The notes beneath the pieces are model-generated. The model ran no database searches. It was not told the DNA's origin and saw only the letters and a list, made by a program, of their open reading frames with translations. A stretch of DNA of 64,000 nucleotides from Nymphaea colorata. Its lineage: Eukaryota > Streptophyta > Magnoliopsida > Nymphaeales > Nymphaeaceae. The stretch lies in NCBI RefSeq assembly GCF_008831285.2, contig NC_045141.1:10030106-10094105 (forward strand), written 5' to 3'. This document shows positions 11,387 through 21,386 of this stretch, in pieces; within the stretch, counting starts at the first letter, position 1; each line of letters starts with the position of its first letter. The position numbers and the translations under genes were made by a program.

Positions 11387-13258
11387 AAAAGTGATAGTCG
11401 ATCCTAAGCTCACGAGGCCATCCGCAATAGGGTTACCTTCTCTCTTTATGTGAGCCAATTGTACTTCTTCGAATTGACAGATTAAGGAGGTAGCAATTTC
11501 TTGATATGGCACCAACTTTTCATCTTTGACTTGTCATTCTCCGTTCACTTGATTTATAATAAGCTGAGAGTCGCCGAAGGCATTCACTCTTTTCACTTGA
11601 AAACTCAATAAAGAACGAAGTCCTTGTATGAGGGCTTCATATTCAGCCATGTTATGGGTACATGGAAAATCAAGTTTCAAAGAGTACGGGATCATTTCGC
11701 TTTCTCGAGTGATGAGTAAGATGCCTATGCCTGCTCCCATCACATTTCTGGACCCGTCAAAGTACATCTTCCATGTCGGACCCGTTTCCAATCTTAGTAC
11801 ATGTTCATCTGGAAACTCATCGTTTGTTCTGATTTCTTCGTACTGAGGGAAGTCTGCTAACTGATCCGCAATTGCTTGTCCTTTGATTGACTTTTGAGAC
11901 ACATATTCAAGATCATATTGCATCAACAGAACTTGCCATTTTGCGATACGCCCATTAAGGAATGGTTGTTCCAAGATGTACTTGAGAGGATTTAGTTTGG
12001 AGAGTATCTTGACCTCACAAGCTAATAAATAATGTCTCAACTTCTGACACATCCAAACCAATGCCAGACAAGTTTTCTCTATTGGAGAGTACTTCTTTTC
12101 GTACTGAACAAAAGTCTTGCTAATGTAATAGATTGCATGTTCGATGCGACTTCCTTCCTCATATTGTGCCAAAAAGCCGCCACATGCTGACTCATTCACT
12201 GTAATGTAAAGCAGCAATGGTCTACCCAACGTTGGTGGTTTTAGAATCGGTGGATTTAGAAGGTATTTCTTGATCCTTTCGAATGACTGTTGGCATTCAA
12301 AACCCCATTCAAACTTGACATCTTTTCTCAGTAGCTGGTTGAATGGCTCGCATCTCATGGCCAGATTGGAAATGAATCGTCTGATGGATTGGATTCGTCC
12401 TTGCAAGCTTCGCAACTCCTTGATATTGGTAGGTGGTGGCATATCGATTATTGTCTTAGCTTTTGTAAGATCCATTTCAATTCCCTTCTTACTGACCATG
12501 AAACCCAACAGTTTGCCTGACACAACCCCAAACACACATTTTTGAGGATTTAGGCGAAGCTTGTACTGTAAAAGCCTCTCGAATACTTGGGCAAGAGTTT
12601 CAATGTGATCTTCTCTTGTCTTGGATTTGATCAATATATCATCGATATATGCATCCATGATTTTATGCATCTGGTCATGGAAGATGGCGGCCATGGCTCT
12701 TTGATAGATTGCTCCAGCATTCTTCAACCCGAATGGCATTACCGTGTAACAAAAAGTACCCCAGGGTGTAGTAAAAGCAGTCTTAGGTTGATCTTTGACT
12801 ACTAATTTGATTTGATTATATCCCGAATATCCATCCATGAAAGAAAACATTGCATGGCCTGCAGTACTGTCTACCAACTGATCAATGTTTGGAAGAGGAT
12901 AATCATCCTTCGGTGTGGCTTTGTTCAAGTCTCGAAAGTCGATGCACAACCTAACTTTGCCATTTTTCTTGGGGACCACCACGATGTTCGCCAACCATTC
13001 GGGGTAATCGATGGCACGAATGAATTTTGCCTTTAGCAAGTCCTCTAGTCCTTCTTTTACAGGGCCTTCTAGTCGAGGGCCAAGCTTGCGCAATTTTTGC
13101 TTAATCGGCTTGCAATTAGGGTTTAAGGGCAAACGATGTTCGACCAATTGAGGGTCTAAGCCTGGCATATCTTCATAAGTCCAAGCAAAAGCTTCTTGGT
13201 TACTTATAAGAAAGTCCACCAATCTTTTCTTCTCATCCACTGACAAACTGGTGCCAAT
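11387..13258 (-). pseudogene. Reverse transcriptase with two RNase H domains
   Basis: The reverse transcriptase would copy the element RNA in cytoplasmic particles. Visible motifs are KKNGKVRLCIDFRDLN, FSFMDGYSGYNQI, VMPFGLKNAGAIYQ and the catalytic YIDD. The RNase H follows (LLYITVNESACGGFLAQ; HYLLACEVKILSKLNPLKYI). A second, archaeal-type RNase H follows at about 11390-11690: WKMYFDGSRNVMGAGIGI and HNMAEYEALIQGL. Two RNase H domains are the mark of the Tat lineage. The frame is continuous with the N-terminal pol exon (13262-13482) and with integrase, but is broken by a TAA at 13259-13261 and a TGA at 11534-11536 in place of an expected tryptophan. Sequence outside these stops is well kept, pointing to a fairly young insertion. 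Confidence 0.93.
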
Positions 13259-13261
13259 TTA

Positions 13262-13482
13262 AAGAATTTTACGATCTTCACTGGTTCCAATATTAATTTC
13301 TTCAATTGGATCATTCACCAAAGATGAAGGATGTTCTTGTTTCTGAATCTGAGTGAATTCTGTTAATTCTGACTCGGGTATTGCCATAGGTTCCATTTCA
13401 CCGACTACTTGTTCGATAAATGCTTTCTGGGGGGGACTTTCGTGGAAAAAGAATAAACTGAGACATATTGAGTTCCGACATC
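13262..13482 (-). pseudogene. N-terminal pol exon after a probable retrotransposon intron
   Basis: At 13484-13483 the transcript strand has a strong acceptor: a pyrimidine tract CTTTCCTTTATCCTCTTTACAG followed by GATGTCGG. From 13482 an open frame runs without change of phase into the RT frame, apart from the TAA at 13259. The acidic linker contains EPMAIPESELTEFTQIQ. Ogre elements are known to carry an intron between the protease and RT frames, and this layout fits it. The donor end near 13660-13680 could not be fixed. Confidence 0.6.
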
Positions 13483-13675
13483 CTGTAAAGAGGATAAAGG
13501 AAAGAGTTGGACGAAATTGACAACAAAAAATTACTTGCATTTGCATATAAAAGAAAGGTTCTTAGTTCATAGAATGGGTCCTCTCATGAGACCAGACAAA
13601 AAGATGTTTAAAATTACAAAATTCATGGGAGGATTTTGAAACAAAAGTGAATACTATTAGCCCCCAAGATCTTCT

Positions 13676-15196
13676 TCAAATTCCTTCATGATATCCCAGT
13701 CCTCTCATGTTTATCTGAAAAGAGATGCTAATCGGTTGCAAGATGCCATCTTCATTTTTCCCAAGGCCAGTGAATGGACGGTAGCCACCTTTCAGAAGCA
13801 ACTGAAAACCCTTGGGGTTTTTCATGAAATGAACATACAATAGGTGTTCTTGGTAACTTGGACGATTGCTTGAAATAGTATAAGCATTCCCGGATGGTTC
13901 CGCTATCTCCATGTTCTGCATCCATTCTTCCAAAGGTCTATCCTTTATTGTTCTTATGCTCGGTACATCTACCAGATCAATTGGCCTAGGGAGCATAGGT
14001 TGCATCAACCTCTTGACCGGATCCTCAGCACGGACAGTGATGACTGATGGACCAAAATTCCATTTTAGGCATTGATGAAGAGTGGATGGGATCCCTCGTA
14101 CTTGATGGATCCAAGGTCGTCCCAAAAGCAGGTTGTATGATGGTGGTACATCTACCACATGAAATACAATGCAATGGCTAGTATTTTCAATGATCACATT
14201 CATGTCGAGGGTACCTTTGCTGTTCATGCCTCGGCCATCGTATCCGTAGATCTTGGTATTATCAGAACGATATTTGTTTTCACGAAACCCCAATGTTTTA
14301 GCCGTGAGATCAGGACAAATATTTAAACCACTTCCTCCATCAATCAAAACATGTGGCACCGTCATCCTATTGACCTGAACAACGATGTAAAGAGCATCTT
14401 CATGGAAATATCCCCATTTTGAGAGGTCTTTTTCTGAGAAGGTAATTGACTGATTTTTAGAAGCTTGAATCGAGTCTCCCTCATCCATAGGTTCTTCCAA
14501 GGGGAGAACGTCCAAATAGCATGGATTTTCATTTGAGGAGTCATTTGATGATTCGTCGCCTTGTAAGATAAAAGTCTTTGGAATCATAGGAAGTTTCTTG
14601 GGCAAACTTTCTATCATACCATTCATCATAGCAATGAAATCTAGAGGTTCCTTACCTTGGTCTACCACCATGATTTTGTGTGAGCTGCTTCCAATATAAG
14701 GTCGAATGTGCTCTTGTGGATGATACGGAAGTGGAGTGCCTGTAGTGATCATGGCTATTGCCGCCTTTCCGTGGTCAGGGAATGGATTCCTTAGTATCTC
14801 AGGGGTACTATCATCACAAATCTTGAGATCTTTGTTGATGAAGTCTTGAATAATATTTTTTAGGACAAAACAATCCTCAGTGTCATGACCAGGGGTACGA
14901 TGAAACTTGCACAGTTTTTCTTTATTTCCTCCCATCATTTTCGGAGGCTCTGATACTTTTGGCAAGACAATAGTTTCTTTGGCGAGAAGGTATTCCAGGA
15001 TCTTCTCTCGAGACTGGCTCAGAGGAGTGAATTTCCGATCGTAGCTCCAACCTGGGTGTTTGTTCTTCCTTTCATCGTCGCCTTTGAGAAACTGTGTGTT
15101 CTTCTTGAAACTGACTCCCTTGTCATGCTTGTAGTTATTATCATGGTCCTTTCTAATGCTAGCATTGGCTATGAATTGTAAAGGCAGTTGTGTCCT
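13676..15196 (-). pseudogene. Gag C-terminal part and aspartic protease
   Basis: This is the downstream half of the gag-pro frame. A zinc-binding stretch KLCKFHRTPGHDTEDC lies near 14900, as in Tat/Athila gag. The protease has its active-site region at about 14330 (HVLIDGGSGLNICP) and the downstream SYNLLLGRPWIH near 14110. The end has a glycine-rich segment (MRGLGYHEG) and stops at 13676-13678. It is in frame with the upstream gag, cut by a TGA at 15197-15199. In an active element the protease would cleave the polyprotein during particle maturation. The small frame at 14362-14544 is a shadow. Confidence 0.88.
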
Positions 15197-15199
15197 TCA

Positions 15200-16455
15200 T
15201 CCTTTCTTTCCATCTTCTTTGTACTTAGCAGCAATAATTCCATCAAAATCTTCTTCCTCAATCCCTTCTTCTATCGAGTTTGCTTGTTCAATTAACTCAG
15301 CAAAGGTTTTGATCGGGGCATTGCGGATGAGACTTTTCAAGGGTTGGGCAAGATTTTTCCTAATGAGTGACAAGGCTTGTGTCTCAGAAATGGGCTCCTT
15401 CATCTTATTGCATTGCATTCTCCATTTTTGGATGAATTCTCGAGTCTTTTCTCCATGTTTCTGACGAAGACTGCAAATGGTACTGAGGGTTGGAGCTATG
15501 GGAGCATTTTGTTCAAATCTTTCAACAAACATGTTAATCAACTTGTCAAACTCCTTCAGCTCGATTGGATTGATATTTTCTTTATATCATTGTGCGGCAA
15601 TGCCTTCAAGACTTCTTGGAAAATATCGGAACAAAGCTCTGTTATTTGTCCGAATTTTGTAGCAATCATTGAAAAAGGTTGAAAGATGAACGTGTGGACA
15701 AGTGGTTCCATCATATCTGATGAATTCTCTGGGCAAGCCTTTCACGTCTTCGTCTCCTTCAATGCCAAGGTAGTAGTCCTCACATGAGTATGAACGTTTC
15801 CCCTTCCCCCTAAGCTCAAGATTGTTCATTCTTTTTTCCATTTCGTAGAATCTGCGCTTAGTGGGACTTTCATCATCACTTGATTCGACCGATTCTGGCC
15901 TGGTCTTTTTCTTTTTGCCCTTGATCTCCTTTACTTTTTCTTCAAAACTCTCACTGTCTAAGCTGCTGCTAGTGATGTATTTCTTTGTCTTTTTTACTTT
16001 CTTGGTAGGTTTTCTCTTCCTTTTGGGCTTCTCTTCCAAACTTTTAATGGTGATAGGACTGGGTGAGCTGTTTTCTATCATAACATCTTTTCCCTTTTTA
16101 TTTTTCTTTGTTGTCTTTTTCTTTTGAGAGAAGACAGTTCGGGTTTTTCTTCCTTACTAGTTGTCGAATCTGAACCCAAATTGTCTTCATCCTGATTTTC
16201 AACAAAAGACTTGTTTTTCTTCTTTCTTTTCTGCTTGGCAGTCTTTTCATTATCCGGCTCTGGAGTAACCATCAAAGCCTTTTGCTCTTCTTGCTCCTTC
16301 ATGAATCGCTCCATGAACAAACGGAATATATAGTAAGCTTCTGGCTCGATTACTGGGAGGCCAAGTGTTTCTGGATGGAGTTCAGAGGATGAAGCCTCAT
16401 TTTGGGGAGTCTGCTTAGCTTGCGATCTAGTTTCAACCATCTTGTTGGCTTTCAA
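15200..16455 (-). pseudogene. Gag of the Tat/Ogre-type element, broken
   Basis: Gag would form the particle that packages the element RNA. The N-terminal piece (16455 to about 16100) starts MVETRSQAKQTPQNEA after a short leader and is lysine-rich (KQKRKKKNKS). A frameshift in a lysine/A-rich run at about 16080-16130 moves the reading to the next frame, which holds more basic, acidic and serine-rich sequence and then the retrotransposon gag core: EFIRYDGTTCPHVHLSTFF, ALFRYFPRSLEGIAAQ, TREFIQKWR. A TGA at 15587-15589 stands where tryptophan is expected (AAQ-stop-YKEN), and another at 15197-15199. All later parts remain in one phase down to 13676. Confidence 0.88.
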
Positions 16456-16602
16456 GTATTCACCTTATGACATAAGAAAATAGAGTTATTCGGCGAAAAT
16501 GATGACAAAATGAATGTTCATATTGCATTAAAAGTTACATGCAAAGATACTAATAAAGATGACAACGACAGAAGGAATACAAAGTTGACAACATAAAACT
16601 TT

Positions 16603-17823
16603 TTAGGGAAGGATGGATGGTGGTCGGTTGGCATCCCACCACTCAGCATATTCCTTCTTCACCACTGGGCCTATGAACCAAGTGTATGATATTTGTGTCT
16701 TCCATTCTTGTCGAGCTACTGCAAACAATGTCGTCCATTGAGGAGAACTAAGGTCAAATTCGGGAATAGCTCCAATTGGTGCATGCAAAGAGACCACCTT
16801 CTGCCTTTGAGAGAACTGTCTCATACATCTATCAGCACAATAATCAACTATGAAGTAAGGGCCCAAGAGTGTGGTACGCCCATGATGATGGTGAGTGTAT
16901 CGGGGTAGGCTTTGCCGACGATCACAATAATCCCAAATGATCTCTTCTTCATTCAATTGCTCGATCAAACGACGGTATTGCTCTAAGGTTGTCAATGATC
17001 CATCAGTGTTTCTGAATAGACTGGCTTGAGGTCCCGCATGCTTGAGGAACCACAATTGTAAAGCATATGTGCATCTTTCTATGAAGTCGATGTCTCCAAT
17101 GGTAAAGCGGGTGAGTCCTCGGTAAAGGAAGGCTAAGGCTGTCATTGCTACTGACAAGTGTCGGGTCCCTCTATGCCCCCATACTCGAAAAAGTTGGGCA
17201 ATACGGACATCTAAAAGGTTACTTCCATTGATAAAAAGGGTCACTCCTACTGTGCAGAGCATCATACAATGTTTAATTCTCCCTATGGCTTTTCGAGGTA
17301 GGGTAGAAGGTTCAACATAGGTTCCAAATTCTTCATACAAATTTTTCATGTTGATGCTTTGATTTTCATGGTTTTCTATTAAAGGCCAAGTTTTTCGTCC
17401 AGTAAAGTGAGCAATGAGTTCATTTGCATTGACCTTGGTTGGGTTCATAAGGAATTGTTTTTCCAATAGATCATTTGGGTCACAAGTTGGGGTAGGGAGG
17501 TCTAGTATTTCGGCAAATTCATCTAGTAATATTGTCATTTCTCCCCATGGAAACCAAAAAGAGGAGGTCCTTGGGTTCCAACGCTCGGCGATTGCATGTA
17601 CCAAATTTCCATCAACTGACTGCATTCCTCCAGCTGCCACTGTCTCTAGCCCACATTCTTCAAAGTAAGAAGGAAACATCCGAGAGAAGGTGGGATGCCA
17701 AGTCCGATACCATTCGGGAGCCAAAGGTTGAGACTCAAGAGAAATGTAGGTGGACCGTTCGGGACCTTCCCCAAAGAGGATGTGATCATAAGGGAATGTG
17801 ACACCATGTTGGAAAGAATACAT
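16603..17823 (-). CDS. Plant mobile domain protein encoded upstream of gag (ORF1)
   Basis: A complete 406-residue frame starting MYSFQHGVTFPYDH. Residues about 55-110 match the N-terminal core of the plant mobile domain, also found in host MAIN/MAIL proteins and in transposable elements: AIAERWNPRTSSFWFPWGEM, then LLDEFAEILDLPT. A middle helical part follows (HLSVAMTALAFLYRGLTRF) and a tryptophan-rich end (EWKTQISYTWFIGPVV). It lies 148 bp upstream of gag, in the same direction, and inside the LTR pair, so it belongs to the element. An extra ORF before gag is a known Ogre feature; its job is unknown. Unlike gag-pol it has no stop or frameshift, which may mean recent insertion, chance, or selection in a donor family. 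No signal peptide or membrane segment is seen. Confidence 0.85.
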   Translation of the reverse strand: MYSFQHGVTFPYDHILFGEGPERSTYISLESQPLAPEWYRTWHPTFSRMFPSYFEECGLETVAAGGMQSVDGNLVHAIAERWNPRTSSFWFPWGEMTILLDEFAEILDLPTPTCDPNDLLEKQFLMNPTKVNANELIAHFTGRKTWPLIENHENQSINMKNLYEEFGTYVEPSTLPRKAIGRIKHCMMLCTVGVTLFINGSNLLDVRIAQLFRVWGHRGTRHLSVAMTALAFLYRGLTRFTIGDIDFIERCTYALQLWFLKHAGPQASLFRNTDGSLTTLEQYRRLIEQLNEEEIIWDYCDRRQSLPRYTHHHHGRTTLLGPYFIVDYCADRCMRQFSQRQKVVSLHAPIGAIPEFDLSSPQWTTLFAVARQEWKTQISYTWFIGPVVKKEYAEWWDANRPPSILP

Positions 17824-18607
17824 CTTGAATGATGACTCTAAAAGATAAAAATTGAATTAGTGGAAAATATTGATTAGGTTCACAAAGACAATATGAGGTA
17901 GATGTGTGGAATGAGGTTGCAAATCATCACATAAGGTTTCACGCACATCAACATCTATCATGAAATAATTTTCTTTTTTTTTTTTTAGAAAATTGGGTAT
18001 AGGAACCTAATTGAGATAATTTTGTGTCACGATAATCCGATATCAAGTTATGCTTATATACCTTAGCCAAATGGCTTAGTACGAGCATAGATTCTTCCTT
18101 AGGCAACTAAGGGTAGAGTTCATCAACTTCTTCTTGATCACTCGTCGATATACCATAAATTACCACTCATGGTACTAACGAGGGGGCGTTCCCGCCCAAT
18201 GTGTGGTCTAATTGTAAGGCTTAGTCTTGTGCTACCGCCAAAGACCAAGCCCGGCAACATGATGACCGGGACAAATAGGAATGAGGAATTTTGAAATATG
18301 AGAAATCATATAAATTGAGTTGTCTCTAATGCAATGCTGCCTAAGTTTGAAGATTAAAATAGAATAGCAAGCATGACTTTCAAACAACTCCTAAATTGAG
18401 AAGGGTGGTATGTGATCATAAATATGTGTGAACATGATTGATCCTTCTCAATTAGTCCTATATGCAAGAAAACATTCACAATCACAAACAATGCAATGAA
18501 ATGCCAATGGGGTCGAGGCAAAATAAGGGACATGCTTTATCATTGGCAATACATGAGATGTTCAAATTAATGAAAATGCATCAATAATCATAGCCAAACG
18601 ATGACGA
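17824..18607 (-). other. Untranslated leader between primer site and ORF1
   Basis: About 0.78 kb of the element without an open frame of note. It contains short GC-richer blocks (for example GGGGGCGTTCCCGCCC at 18183-18198, itself partly self-complementary) and several upstream ATG codons. It may hold packaging or splicing signals, but nothing specific was identified. Confidence 0.6.
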
Positions 18608-18625
18608 GTCTCATCACGGTCGCCA
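18608..18625 (-). other. Primer-binding site
   Basis: Two bases inside the 5' LTR end (GATGCAAACA-GA), the element strand reads TGGCGACCGTGATGAGAC. It starts TGG and has the spacing of a tRNA primer site. The first seven bases equal the tRNA-Arg-type site described for Ogre elements; the rest does not let me name the tRNA. Confidence 0.65.
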
Positions 18626-18627
18626 TC

Positions 18628-21286
18628 TGTTTGCATCCAAAATTTTTATTTGTTTTGGAGTGCTCCAGAAAAGTGAGGTTTTTGTTTTGAAAGAGGAAAG
18701 AAAGGGACTCGCCCGTCGGTACGAGGGTCAACCGTTCCGGCACCTTTACCGGAGGTAATCAACCCAAGGACTATGTTTATCATTGATGCATTTCGCTTTA
18801 ACTTAAACATCTTTTTTATTCTATATGCGGTGTAGAAAATTTTGAAAGTTTGAAGTTTTAAACTTTTGAAAAGGTTCTTGAAGAATTGCTTGAAAATGTG
18901 AAATGTTTTGAGGAAAAAGTGGAACTAGTAAATATCATTTGAAAAACTTGTGAAATCCTTTTGAAATCACTTTAGTGTTTTCTTAAGACTTTAAGTAGGT
19001 TTGAGATTTTGCTCTAATTCGTTACCACTAGCTAGAGATCCATCACTTCTTGCTTAAGTTCCTTTAGAGAGGTGCTTGTGATCATAGTGAAATAAAGTGG
19101 GTGAGAATGCATGAATGCATTTACCCTATATGATTGAAAAAAATTAAAACATTCCTACACAACATTCATCTAATGTCATTCCTACCACAACATACATCTA
19201 ATATTTTGTTGTTATAATTATTGTATATAAAAGGAAAAGTTTTTGAAAATGGATAGAGATGTAGACCATCAAGCACGATTCCAATATTGGGTCATTACTT
19301 GGTTTGTGGTCTTATTAAAGTTGGTAAATAGAAAGTTCATGAGATGAGAATGTTAAAAAGAATACAAGAGATAAACACTCTTATGAAAGGAAAGAGAGAG
19401 ATATAGAGAAAGACATGCATACATGTGTACATACCATCACATATAACATATATGAAAACTTAAGAGAAAAAGATGTATTGATTCGAAGAAAAAGAGAGAT
19501 TTTAGAGGAAAAGAAAAATATCATAGCATATATGGTATGAGAAATGTTATAAGAGAAGATATTGGTCTTGAAAAGAGAATAAATATTTGAAAGAGAGGAG
19601 ATTGAGCACATGTACATACGTATCATGCACATATGAAATTTATAAAATAGAAAGTGAAAGCATAGAGAGAGAAAGATGGGGGTCATCATGTTGGCATAAA
19701 TGAATAAACATGGGTATACATCCATACCTTCACAAGATTAGAAAAATCAAAGAACAACTTAAAATTACCAACTTCAAGTTTGATGTGGGCCGGAGGGGAG
19801 CTTGGACTCATGCAAGAGTTTAAGCTAAGTCCTAAGGCCATGTTAGAAGGTTCTTTTTGAAAATGTTTTGAAAAATATGATTCATATAAGTATAAATGTT
19901 ATTATTTAGTTTGTTGTAAGGGATATATTTCTTCCACCATTGGGTATGGAAGAAAACAAGCAACATAACGAGGCACTCGTAGGGTTCTAATGTGATGATT
20001 AAGATGAAACTAGCGCAAAATGACATGAAAATGCATATTAACATGTACATTTTCGTGAGGGTCTATTCCGGGTTGGACAAGTCCAACCTCAAAAATTAAT
20101 ATGAAAATAAAGAGTCCCCAAACCACACTCTCATTCCCGGACATGCATTCACATGTAAGTAAAGAACCAAACAACTATGCATGCATAATATATATATAAC
20201 ATTCAAGGAAGGAAAGAAAGAAAATTGATGATGGAAAAAGCAAAGTTCAAGTAGGAGGGAAGATATGATGTAACTATGAATTGATATACTACTCATCTTC
20301 TCATGTTCCCGGTGCACTTGAGTATAGCCTCTTGACTCTAAAATAGAGATTGAGAGCTATCTCTTTTGGCCATGGAGAAATGAGGAAGAAGGAAAATAAG
20401 AGGAAACAAAAGAACAAAAAATGTATTCATGAAAAGAAAGAACATGATTAAAATGAAAGATCATCTCATCTTTCCATGCTCCCGGTGCACTTTGAGTATA
20501 GCCTCTTGTCTCTAAAAAGAGATTGAGAGCTACCTTCTTTAGCCGTGGGGAGATGAAGATGAGGAGAAAATGTAGAAAGAGAAACAATGTTATATTTAAT
20601 AAAAGAGAAAACATGATTCAATCATGAAATGAAAGATCCTCTCATCTTTTCATGCTCCCAATGCACTTGAGCATAGCCTCTTGTCTCTAAAAAGAGATTG
20701 AGGGCTATCTCCTTTGGTCATGGAAGAGGAAGAAGAGAAAAAAAGAAAAACAAGAACAAGACTATATTGAAGAATGAAATAACAATAACAACAAAATATA
20801 TTCATTAAGGAAAAGAACAACAACAACAAGAATATATTGAAGAGAAGAAAGAGCAAGAAGATATTAATATAGAGAAAGAACAAGAACAACAAGAATACTT
20901 GAAAGAGCATGATTTAATCATAAAATAAAATATCATCTCATCTTCTCATGCTCCCGGTGCATTTGAGCATAGCCTCTTGTCTCTAAAAAGAGGTTGAGTG
21001 CTATCTCCTTTGGCCATGGGGAGATGAAGATGAGAAGAGAAAATGAAAACAACAACAAGACTATGTTTAAGAAAAAGAAATAACATAATAATAAGAATAT
21101 TAATGAAAAGAAAGAAGAGAAATGAGAGGATGAAGATTACATACCTCTAATGAGAAATGACTAAGGAAGATGAACACCTTCACTTGAAGATCCCTTTTGA
21201 ATGAAGCTCCAAAAGTGCTTGCTCTAAGTTGGAGAAGGAAATGGAAAGAAAAGGGAGAGAGAGAAGAGCTCAGAGAAACTCTAAGT
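18628..21286 (-). mobile_element. 5' LTR of the Tat/Ogre-type element, cut by the gap
   Basis: The copy is collinear with 6006-8698, ends CTCTAAGT at the gap, and therefore lacks the last 0.8 kb (TATA box, U3 array, outer end). Over the shared span it is 2659 bases against 2693 in the other LTR. The difference is mainly scattered one-base losses, for example ACCACCTAGC against ACCACTAGC. The hairpin modules (20292-21030) and the splice donor motif are kept. The target duplication cannot be checked because the outer end is missing. Confidence 0.9.
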
Positions 21287-21386
21287 NNNNNNNNNNNNNN
21301 NNNNNNNNNNNNNNNNNNNNNNNNNNNNNNNNNNNNNNNNNNNNNNNNNNNNNNNNNNNNNNNNNNNNNNNNNNNNNNNNNNNNNN
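21287..21386. other. Assembly gap (100 N)
   Basis: Exactly 100 N, the usual arbitrary gap size. By comparison with the left LTR at least about 0.8 kb of LTR, including the U3 tandem array, should lie here. Sequence after the gap is not LTR and does not resume the copia element interrupted at 6005. Confidence 0.95.
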
